Source: Desulfobacteraceae bacterium
GTDB taxonomy: Bacteria > Desulfobacterota > Desulfobacteria > Desulfobacterales > UBA11574
DNA length: 11,630 nt
NCBI GenBank assembly: GCA_013203195.1
Contig: JABMQM010000003.1
Span: 1 to 11,630 of the forward strand
Direction of reading: 5' to 3'
Position 1 is the stretch's first letter, and every line of letters begins with the position of its first letter. Below the pieces are notes generated by a model, which ran no database searches, was not told where the DNA came from, and saw only the letters and a list, made by a program, of their open reading frames with translations. The position numbers were made by a program, and so were the translations under genes. This document shows positions 5,780-11,630 of the stretch, one piece after another.

Positions 5780-8053
5780 TCAAATTAATGCCATCTGCTG
5801 AGGTCTTACCACTTCCAGGCGGTCCACGTTGCGAAATCCTCTGGGCAGCTTGCGTCCCCGGCGGCCCCGTTCACCCCTGAATTGTTCGAGATTGCCGGGT
5901 TTCAGTGTCAGGTGGCGTTTCCCGGCGTGGATGATAAGTTGGCTATCTGCCGGTAAAACAGCAAGCTCGGCCACAAATTCTTCTCTTAAAGCAACGCGTG
6001 ACGGAGGTATCTGCATAATCTTGTTGCCTTTTCCCCGCGCCAGCAATGGAAGATGCTTGACCGCAAATACCAGCATCCGGCCTTCATTGCTGATGGCAAC
6101 CAGAAGATCAGTATCGATATTATCTATCGGTTGCGGTACAAACGGCTGCGACCCCGCGGGTAAGGTTAATAAAGCTTTGCCGTTTCTGTTTTTGGTGTAC
6201 AACTCAGCCAGTTTGCCGACAAATCCGTAACCCGCATCACTTGCCAGCAGCAACAGCCGGTCAGGTGCTCCCATAAGAACTGTCACAAAGGCCGCATCCG
6301 GCGGCGGATTTAAGCGGCCGCTCAACGGTTCACCCTGACCTCTGGCCGACGCCAGGCCAAGCACGGGAATCGAATAGCTCCTGCCGGTAGAGTCCAAAAA
6401 GGCCGCAAGCTGGTTGCTGCGGCCCAGGGCCGCTGCCTGGAATTGGTCGCCTGATTTGTAATTCAGATTAGCCGGGTCCACATCATGCCCCTTGGCAGCC
6501 CGAACCCAGCCGTTGCTGGACAAAACTACGGTGACCGGCTCCACCGGCACGATATCCTCCTGAGAAAGAGCCTGGGCCTCTTTGCGCTCAACGATGGGAG
6601 AGCGTCTTTGGTCGCCGTATTTTTCGGCATCTGCAATCAGTTCCTTGCGTATAAGTGTTGTTAAGCGGGCATTTGAACCTAAGATTTTTTTCAGCTCATC
6701 CCGTTCGCGAGCCAAGTCATCCTGCTCGGACTTAATTTTTATTTCCTCTAATTTGGCCAGATGGCGAAGTTTCAGATCAAGAATGGCCTCGGCCTGTTCA
6801 TCGCTGAGGTTAAAGCGCTGGATCAATATTGGTTTGGGGTGCTCTTGGCTGCGGATGATTTCAATCACCTCGTCGAGATTGAGGTAAGCGATGAGTAAGC
6901 CTTCCAGTAAATGCAGACGGCTCTCTACTTTGTCCAGTCGATGCTGCAGGCGCCGGCGGACCGTATCTTTTCTATAAGCCAGCCACTCTCTAAGTAAAGC
7001 CGCCAACCCCTTGACTTGGGGACGGCCGTTGGTGCCGATGACGTTCATGTTCACCCGCAAAGTGCGTTCAAGATCTGTGGTGGCAAACAAATGCGCCATC
7101 AGCGCGTCGAAATCGATCCGGTTGGAGCGCGGCACGATGACAAGACGGGTGGGATCTTCGTGATCGGATTCATCGCGCAGGTCTATGACCATGGGCAGTT
7201 TTTTCGCGTTCATTTGTGCGGCAATTTGCTCCATAATCTTGGAGCCGGACACCTGGTATGGCAGCGCTGTAATAACGATTTCCCCGTTTTCTCTTTCAAA
7301 AACAGCCCGCATTCTCAGTCTGCCGTTGCCCGTGCGATAAATCTCGTTAATTTCACTGCGCGGAGTAATGATTTCCGCGCGGGTGGGAAAATCCGGTCCC
7401 TGGATGTGGGCACACAGGTCCTCAATTTCTGCTTTGGGGTTTGTGAGCAGTTCGACGCAGGCGTTGACAACTTCAACCAGGTTGTGAGGCGGAATATCGG
7501 TCGCCATGCCGACGGCAATACCGGTGGTGCCGTTTAGCAGGATATTCGGCAGACGCGCAGGCAATATGGAAGGTTCATTAAGGGTGCCGTCAAAGTTAGG
7601 CAACCAGTCTACGGTCCCCAGGCCAAGTTCAGTCAATAATACCCCGGCATAGGCCGACAGCCGGGATTCGGTATACCGCATGGCCGCAAATGACTTGGGA
7701 TCGTCCGAAGATCCCCAGTTGCCCTGTCCATCCAGCAAAGGGTAACGGTAGGCAAACGGCTGGGCCATTAAAACCATGGCTTCATAACAGGCCGAATCGC
7801 CGTGGGGGTGGAATTTGCCCAGTACATCACCCACGGTCCGCGCTGACTTTTTATACTTGGAACCCGCCTTTAACCCCAGCTCCGACATGGCGTAGACAAT
7901 GCGCCGCTGCACCGGTTTTAAGCCGTCGCCGATATGGGGCAGAGCACGGTCTAAAATAACATACATGGCATATTCCAGGTAGGCCCGCTCCGAAAAGACC
8001 TCCAGAGGCAAATGCTCAACCCCTTCCAGGCTTAATGCTGTTGTTTCAGTCAT
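5780..8053 (-). CDS. parC: DNA topoisomerase IV subunit A (ParC)
   Basis: A 757-residue protein (E. coli ParC is 752). With ParE it forms the heterotetramer that decatenates replicated chromosomes by double-strand passage. The breakage-reunion domain opens the protein: YAMYVILDRALPHIGDGLKPVQRR at 29-51, and R126-Y127 as the DNA-cleaving tyrosine, offset by seven from E. coli Y120. The quinolone-determining region HPHGDSACYEA has S87 and E91 at the positions of E. coli S80 and E84, i.e. the sensitive-type residues. The C-terminal domain ends with LTLKPGNLEQFRGERGRRG, typical of ParC rather than GyrA, which settles the assignment. The start has an AAGGAA site (8057-8062 on the complementary strand), four bases upstream. 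It follows parE on the same strand after a 230-bp spacer. Confidence 0.97.
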   Translation of the reverse strand: MTETTALSLEGVEHLPLEVFSERAYLEYAMYVILDRALPHIGDGLKPVQRRIVYAMSELGLKAGSKYKKSARTVGDVLGKFHPHGDSACYEAMVLMAQPFAYRYPLLDGQGNWGSSDDPKSFAAMRYTESRLSAYAGVLLTELGLGTVDWLPNFDGTLNEPSILPARLPNILLNGTTGIAVGMATDIPPHNLVEVVNACVELLTNPKAEIEDLCAHIQGPDFPTRAEIITPRSEINEIYRTGNGRLRMRAVFERENGEIVITALPYQVSGSKIMEQIAAQMNAKKLPMVIDLRDESDHEDPTRLVIVPRSNRIDFDALMAHLFATTDLERTLRVNMNVIGTNGRPQVKGLAALLREWLAYRKDTVRRRLQHRLDKVESRLHLLEGLLIAYLNLDEVIEIIRSQEHPKPILIQRFNLSDEQAEAILDLKLRHLAKLEEIKIKSEQDDLARERDELKKILGSNARLTTLIRKELIADAEKYGDQRRSPIVERKEAQALSQEDIVPVEPVTVVLSSNGWVRAAKGHDVDPANLNYKSGDQFQAAALGRSNQLAAFLDSTGRSYSIPVLGLASARGQGEPLSGRLNPPPDAAFVTVLMGAPDRLLLLASDAGYGFVGKLAELYTKNRNGKALLTLPAGSQPFVPQPIDNIDTDLLVAISNEGRMLVFAVKHLPLLARGKGNKIMQIPPSRVALREEFVAELAVLPADSQLIIHAGKRHLTLKPGNLEQFRGERGRRGRKLPRGFRNVDRLEVVRPQQMALI

Positions 8054-8283
8054 TAGTTCCTTAGTTATAAATTTTGTGCTTTTTGTGGCAAAAATTTTTT
8101 ATTACTTTATGTGGTGCCTTTTGGGAAAAGATGCTTGATGCTTGTTTCTGGATGCTGGCCTTTAAAAAGTGAAGTTATCCTTATTTTATCCAGCATCCAG
8201 CGTCCAGTATCCAGTATCTATTCGTTAGATGGCACAGGAAGTTAAATTAATAAAATGTCCTGTTTGGTTCCGGCTTGTCAGGG
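8054..8283. other. Spacer between parE and parC
   Basis: A 230-bp spacer with no gene. It contains an inverted repeat (8130-8218, listed separately). No clear terminator follows parE, and no convincing parC promoter is seen apart from a weak pair too close to the start codon. The two subunits are therefore probably co-transcribed through the spacer. Confidence 0.6.
8130..8218. repeat. Inverted repeat of TCCAGNA-type units between parE and parC
   Basis: The left arm (8130-8158) and right arm (8190-8218) match at 22 of 29 positions. The innermost 11 bp (CTGGATGCTGG at 8148-8158 against 8190-8200) are perfect, enclosing a 31-base AT-rich loop. The right arm is a run of four seven-base units: TCCAGCA, TCCAGCG, TCCAGTA, TCCAGTA. 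It would fold as a long stem in the parE-parC transcript. Same architecture as the element at 81-200 but a different unit. Confidence 0.8.
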
Positions 8284-10176
8284 TTAAGGTTTTATACTCA
8301 GTTTACCTTTTTCTTCCAGCCATGTTCTGCGATCCGCGGCCCGCTTTTTAGCAAGCAGCATGTCCATCATGGACTCGGCCTTATCATCATGGTCGAGGGT
8401 AAGCCGCACCAGGCGCCGTGTATCCGGTGCCATGGTCGTCTCTCGCAGTTGCAAAGGATTCATTTCGCCCAGTCCTTTAAAACGCTGCACGTTAATTGCA
8501 CCTTTTTTCTTTTTATTGTTTATCCGTTTTAAAATGCCCTGTTTTTCTTCTTCGTCCAGGGCATAATACACGTCTTTACCGGCATCAATGCGATACAGAG
8601 GCGGCATGGCGGCATAGATATGCCCGGCTTTTACCAGCGGGCGAAAATGGCGCATGAAAAGGGCGCAAATCAAGGTGGCTATATGCAATCCGTCAGAATC
8701 CGCGTCAGCTAAAATACAAATCTTGCCGTAACGCAAACCATCAAGGTTTTCAGACGCAGGATCGACACCGATTGCAACAGAAATGTCGTGGATTTCTTTG
8801 GAACTCAGTATCTCCGCAGAATCGACTTCCCAGGTATTTAAAATTTTCCCCCTCAGAGGCATAACCGCTTGAAATTGGCGGTCCCGGGCCTGTTTGGCAG
8901 ATCCGCCGGCAGAGTCTCCTTCTACCAGAAACAGTTCGCTGCGCAGCGGTTCCATGCCCACGCAATCCGCCAGCTTGCCCGGCAAAGCCGGACCGTTGGT
9001 GATTTTTTTCCGGGCGACTTTTTTGCCGGCTCGCAAACGCCGCTGGGCGTTATTTATGGCCAGTGCGGCCAGTTTTTCACCGGCATTCGTGTGCTGATTC
9101 AGCCATAGGCTGAAAGCATCCTTGACTCCTCCGGAAACAAAGGCCGCGCATTGCCGGGATCCAAGACGCTCCTTGGTCTGTCCGGAGAACTGGGGATCCT
9201 GCATTCTCACGGACAACACATAACTGCAACGATCCCATATATCTTCCGGAGCGAGTTTGACTCCCCTGGGAATTAAATTACGGAAATCACAAAACTCACG
9301 GATGGACGTTAACAACCCGCTGCGGAAACCATTTACATGGGTGCCGCCCAGCGGCGTGTGGATCAGATTGACATAACTTTCCGTAACTGTATCGCCCCCT
9401 TCAGGCAGCCAGACAACAGCCCAGTTCGCTAATTCATGATTGCCGTTAATCTCGCCCATAAAAGGCTCTTGCGGCAGCATGGCAAACTCTTTAAGGCTGT
9501 CAATCAGATAATTTTTAAGGCCGTCTTCAAAGTACCAGTCCTCGGATTCTCCGGAGTTTTCGTCTTTAAAATAAACCCGCAGTCCCGGGCAGAGTACGGC
9601 TTTGGCCCGCAATACGCGTTTTAATCGGCGGGCGGAGAATCTGGGAGAATCGAAATACTTGGAATCCGGCCAAAAATGAACCGTTGTCCCTGTATTTCTA
9701 ACACCAACAGTGCCCACTTCTACCAGTTCACGGCACTTATCACCGCTTGCAAAGCCGATCTCATATTTTTTTCCGTCTCTTTTTATTTCCACATCCAACC
9801 GGGTCGACAGTGCGTTTACCACCGACACTCCCACACCATGCAGCCCTCCGGAAAACTGATAATTTTTGTTGGAAAATTTTGCACCGGCATGCAGCCGAGT
9901 CATAATTACTTCAACACCGCTAACGCCTTCTTCTGGGTGGATATCAACCGGCATGCCTCTACCGTTATCACTCACTTTGCAAGAACCGTCTTTGTATAAC
10001 GTTACGTTAATGCGGTCGGCAAAACCGGCAATGGCTTCATCCACACTGTTGTCGACAACTTCATGCCCGAGATGGTTGGGTCTAATCGTATCCGTGTACA
10101 TTCCGGGTCTGCGCTTGACAGGGTCAAGGCCGCTTAGTACTTCAATCGATTCTGCCGTATAGTTGTTGTTCGTCAT
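8284..10176 (-). CDS. parE: DNA topoisomerase IV subunit B (ParE)
   Basis: A 630-residue protein, the same length as E. coli ParE. It is the ATPase subunit of topoisomerase IV. The GHKL ATP-binding domain shows E39-V-V-D-N43, the D70-NGRGMP loop and the G111-L-H-G-V-G116 lid motif. The TOPRIM domain supplies catalytic E419-G-D421 (VEGDSAGGSA) and the metal-binding D491-A-D-S-D495-G. The tail keeps QRFKGLGEMNP and APDTRRL. The short length, without the GyrB insertion, and the adjacent ParC identify ParE. The N-terminus aligns with E. coli ParE from the first residues, which supports this ATG although no ribosome site is obvious. A weak promoter candidate lies upstream: TTGACT and TAAAAT, 15 bases apart, at 10192-10218 on the complementary strand. 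Confidence 0.97.
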   Translation of the reverse strand: MTNNNYTAESIEVLSGLDPVKRRPGMYTDTIRPNHLGHEVVDNSVDEAIAGFADRINVTLYKDGSCKVSDNGRGMPVDIHPEEGVSGVEVIMTRLHAGAKFSNKNYQFSGGLHGVGVSVVNALSTRLDVEIKRDGKKYEIGFASGDKCRELVEVGTVGVRNTGTTVHFWPDSKYFDSPRFSARRLKRVLRAKAVLCPGLRVYFKDENSGESEDWYFEDGLKNYLIDSLKEFAMLPQEPFMGEINGNHELANWAVVWLPEGGDTVTESYVNLIHTPLGGTHVNGFRSGLLTSIREFCDFRNLIPRGVKLAPEDIWDRCSYVLSVRMQDPQFSGQTKERLGSRQCAAFVSGGVKDAFSLWLNQHTNAGEKLAALAINNAQRRLRAGKKVARKKITNGPALPGKLADCVGMEPLRSELFLVEGDSAGGSAKQARDRQFQAVMPLRGKILNTWEVDSAEILSSKEIHDISVAIGVDPASENLDGLRYGKICILADADSDGLHIATLICALFMRHFRPLVKAGHIYAAMPPLYRIDAGKDVYYALDEEEKQGILKRINNKKKKGAINVQRFKGLGEMNPLQLRETTMAPDTRRLVRLTLDHDDKAESMMDMLLAKKRAADRRTWLEEKGKLSIKP

Positions 10177-10245
10177 AGATAAACTTTTGCAATTTTAATG
10201 CAATTGGTTGAGAGTCAATTACCACCCCTAAAAGGGGCTTTTATA

Positions 10246-10391
10246 TCTCTCACAGAGCTCACAGAGTTCACAGAGAAAGATATTTATCATTTTTCATTTG
10301 CCGCTGAGGCGCCCCGCTATGTCTAGCGGGAATAAAACCGGCAAAGGAAAAATAAACTCTGTGACCTCGAGCGAAGCGGGCGAGAGAACTC
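10246..10391. repeat. CACAGAG nine-base tandem units with an inverted partner
   Basis: Three nine-base units lie at about 10251-10277: CACAGAGCT, CACAGAGTT, CACAGAGAA. A complementary block at 10355-10368 pairs with 10256-10269 at 13 of 14 positions. The centre carries the perfect 7-bp hairpin CCCGCTA/TAGCGGG (10313-10330). The right end contains AGCGAAGCG (10370-10378), the reverse complement of CGCTTCGCT at 129-137 in the first repeat element, so the two elements may share a module. Confidence 0.7.
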
Positions 10392-10510
10392 TAAATAAAC
10401 TACGCTTCTCTATTGAAGCCAACTTACCAACATTGTTTTATATCACAAGGGAATGTGTTTTAAAAGAATTTTGTACACAATATGTGCTGTTTTGTATTAT
10501 CTTCATTGTT

Positions 10511-10534
10511 TTTCGTGTTTTCGTGCTTTCGTGA
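10511..10534. repeat. Three tandem TTTCGTGN units
   Basis: TTTCGTGT, TTTCGTGC and TTTCGTGA follow one another without gaps. No inverted partner was found nearby. It lies 80 bases beyond the end of lpxA and is one of several short-period repeats in the spacers. Confidence 0.75.
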
Positions 10535-10613
10535 TGAATATTTTTTGGTGGGCTCCAAAAATTATGGAGAAGTTGCCGGAAACGGCGTTAATGGAGGGAA
10601 AGTTGTGCAGATT

Positions 10614-11399
10614 TTATTCCTCTTCCTTTTTCTTATCAGAAACAAACCCATAGATTCCTCTTTTTGAAGGCGCGGAAATCCATTGTTGCAAATAATCAAT
10701 TTCGGGTGTTTGGGGTAGTTCCAGCGCCGCTAAATCCCGCGATTTTCTCAAAGATAAAAAAGCTTCTGAAATCGGTTTTAAGCGCTCACCTTTTATACCT
10801 TCCCTACGCAAACCTATCAAATTTAGCCGATAGTGGCGCACAGGCGTGCCGGCCACTAATGCAAACGGTAAAACATCTTTGCGAATCAATGTTCCCCCTG
10901 CAAGCATTGCCAAAGAACCAATTCTTACAAATTGATGGACCATTGCTCCCGCGCCGAAAAAAACTTTATCATCGACCTCTACAAACCCCCCTAAACCTGT
11001 GTAAGAAGCAAAAATACACCCATTCCCAATTACACAGTCATGTCCAACATGGATACAAGTCATAAAATAACAATTCGATCCAATCCGGGTTGACTCGCCT
11101 TCCCTGGTAGCTCTGTGGATAGTGCATGATTCCCTGAAAACATTGTCATTACCTATTACTGTATACGTTTCTAAATTAATGTCAAAAGTGATGTCCTGGG
11201 GTAAGCCCCCAATGACGGCATAAGGATGCACGACATTATTCGATCCCATTTTCACATAACTTCGAATAAATGCATGGGAATCTATCAAACAATTATCTCC
11301 AATTTCCACATGATCTTCAATTACGGCATATGCTCCAATTTTAACATCTTTACCAATTTTGGCAGTCGAGGCGATCTCGGCGGTTGGGTGAATTTCCAT
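10614..11399 (-). CDS. lpxA: Acyl-ACP--UDP-N-acetylglucosamine O-acyltransferase (LpxA), divergent
   Basis: A 261-residue left-handed beta-helix acyltransferase (E. coli LpxA is 262). It transfers a 3-hydroxyacyl chain from acyl carrier protein to UDP-GlcNAc, the first step of lipid A synthesis. Hexapeptide repeats run over about 1-185. Aligned with E. coli LpxA at a constant offset of five, the catalytic base H125 is H120 (HVGHDC), H122 is H117, and H160-Q161 is H155-Q156. The chain-length ruler G173 is G168, which would favour a long acyl chain. Two other positions differ: K76 becomes T71 and H144 becomes F139. The helical C-terminal domain (about 190-261) is present. The start has GGAAAGG (11405-11411, complementary strand), five bases upstream. 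No lpxD, fabZ or lpxB adjoins it, so it is orphaned from the usual cluster. A related hexapeptide acyltransferase with another sugar-nucleotide substrate is possible. Confidence 0.88.
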   Translation of the reverse strand: MEIHPTAEIASTAKIGKDVKIGAYAVIEDHVEIGDNCLIDSHAFIRSYVKMGSNNVVHPYAVIGGLPQDITFDINLETYTVIGNDNVFRESCTIHRATREGESTRIGSNCYFMTCIHVGHDCVIGNGCIFASYTGLGGFVEVDDKVFFGAGAMVHQFVRIGSLAMLAGGTLIRKDVLPFALVAGTPVRHYRLNLIGLRREGIKGERLKPISEAFLSLRKSRDLAALELPQTPEIDYLQQWISAPSKRGIYGFVSDKKKEEE

Positions 11400-11438
11400 T
11401 TTTACCTTTCCATAAAATGTTATCTAATTTTTTTGAGA

Positions 11439-11465
11439 CAGGATCTACAGGATTCGCAGGATTTT
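11439..11465. repeat. Three tandem CAGGATNNN nine-base units
   Basis: CAGGATCTA, CAGGATTCG and CAGGATTTT are contiguous nine-base units, 40 bases upstream of the lpxA start. On the lpxA strand they lie in the presumed 5' leader. No inverted partner was found in the window. Confidence 0.78.
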
Positions 11466-11520
11466 TACTGATAACATATAATGGGGGATCGTTTTTATGC
11501 AAGCCACAATTTTGATGGCG

Positions 11521-11550
11521 TCGTAAAAAGTTGAAATTTCCTTTTTACGA
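11521..11550. repeat. Perfect 10-bp inverted repeat (hairpin)
   Basis: TCGTAAAAAG (11521-11530) and CTTTTTACGA (11541-11550) are exact reverse complements around a ten-base loop. The element is symmetrical and could act on either strand, for example as a terminator of a gene beyond the edge or as a dispersed palindromic repeat. Confidence 0.8.
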
Positions 11551-11552
11551 AC

Positions 11553-11629
11553 GTTTTAAATTTTAGATTTTAAGTCTAAGTATTTGTATATAATTGTAAA
11601 ACAATAACCTAAAACCTAACACTTAAAAC
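11553..11629. repeat. Inverted repeat of TTTTAAG/TTTTAGG-type units at the window edge
   Basis: The left arm (11553-11575) pairs with the right arm (11607-11629) at 19 of 23 positions; all but one of the mismatches are A/G changes that still allow G-U pairs on one strand. The loop is 31 bases. Each arm is a run of AT-rich units of about seven to nine bases. Same architecture as the elements at 81-200 and 8130-8218. The element may continue past the window end. Confidence 0.65.
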
Positions 11630-11630
11630 C

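Larger units (their letters stand above)
10177..10613. other. Non-coding spacer between lpxA and parE
   Basis: A 437-bp spacer. Short frames cross it on the + strand, but their translations look random and they run through repeats. It holds the CACAGAG repeat element (10246-10391), a TTTCGTG triplet (10511-10534) and several small hairpins: CCCCT/AGGGG at 10225-10237, CCCGCTA/TAGCGGG at 10313-10330, and CTCCA/TGGAG near 10552-10568. None is followed by a T run in the direction of lpxA transcription, so no clear lpxA terminator was identified. Confidence 0.65.
11400..11630. other. Non-coding region upstream of lpxA
   Basis: A 231-bp stretch with no gene up to the window edge, containing three repeat or hairpin features listed separately. 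A promoter for lpxA must lie here or beyond. The best pair I see on the complementary strand is TTGCAT, then 16 bases, then TATATG, which is weak. Confidence 0.6.

Noticed and set aside
7016..7537. Open frame of 173 codons on the + strand opposite parC
   Set aside because: Complementary to conserved parC coding sequence and without family features.
8064..8092. Possible parC promoter on the - strand (TTGCCA, 16 bases, TATAAC)
   Set aside because: The -10 box ends only about 13 bases before the start codon, so transcription would begin inside the ribosome-binding site.
10225..10240. CCCCT/AGGGG hairpin followed by CTTTT as a terminator
   Set aside because: The T residues follow on the + strand, but the neighbouring genes lpxA and parE are both on the - strand, so it would not end either transcript.
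10298..10667. Three overlapping short frames on the + strand between parE and lpxA
   Set aside because: Their translations are low-complexity and mutually overlapping, they run through the repeats, and they lack ribosome sites.

Overview
The window looks like a chromosomal segment of a Gram-negative bacterium, most likely a member of the Desulfobacterota (sulfate-reducer-like deltaproteobacteria). Evidence for Gram-negative is direct: a lipid A gene (lpxA) and a proteobacterial-type topoisomerase IV pair whose lengths and motifs follow E. coli ParC/ParE almost residue for residue. The Desulfobacterota guess is inference, from the style of the intergenic DNA (several families of short, imperfect tandem units arranged as inverted repeats) and from the mixture of proteins.

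Left part (1-4380, + strand): a repeat-bearing leader region, then a tight three-gene operon. Gene 1 (309-2303) is a large fusion of a cobalamin-binding/radical-SAM-like region that has lost the iron-sulfur cysteine motif and a C-terminal GNAT acetyltransferase. Gene 2 (2342-3220) is a RimK-type ATP-grasp amino-acid ligase. Gene 3 (3237-4370) is a PP-loop ATP pyrophosphatase with a QueC-like four-cysteine site. A likely rho-independent terminator overlaps the end of gene 3. Acetyltransferase, peptide ligase and adenylating PP-loop enzyme together suggest a pathway that builds or modifies a small acylated peptide or amide, analogous in logic (not in sequence) to N-acetylglutaminylglutamine amide synthesis. 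I do not recognise it as a named system, and it is the best candidate here for something undescribed.

Middle (4462-5768, + strand): an AT-richer two-gene toxin-antitoxin module of the AbiE (type IV) family, with its own good sigma-70 promoter and a palindrome placed for autoregulation. The toxin gene overlaps the antitoxin gene by 23 bases and ends 11 bases from parC, which converges on it.

Right part (5780-11399, - strand): parC, parE and lpxA, in transcription order lpxA, parE, parC. The spacers are long (230 bp between parE and parC, 437 bp between lpxA and parE, 231 bp to the window edge) and hold no convincing genes. They contain at least five more short-unit repeat segments and hairpins. 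LpxA keeps the catalytic histidine but differs at two other positions known to matter in the E. coli enzyme, and it stands alone rather than in an lpxD-fabZ-lpxA cluster. No tRNA, rRNA, CRISPR array, transposase or integrase was seen.
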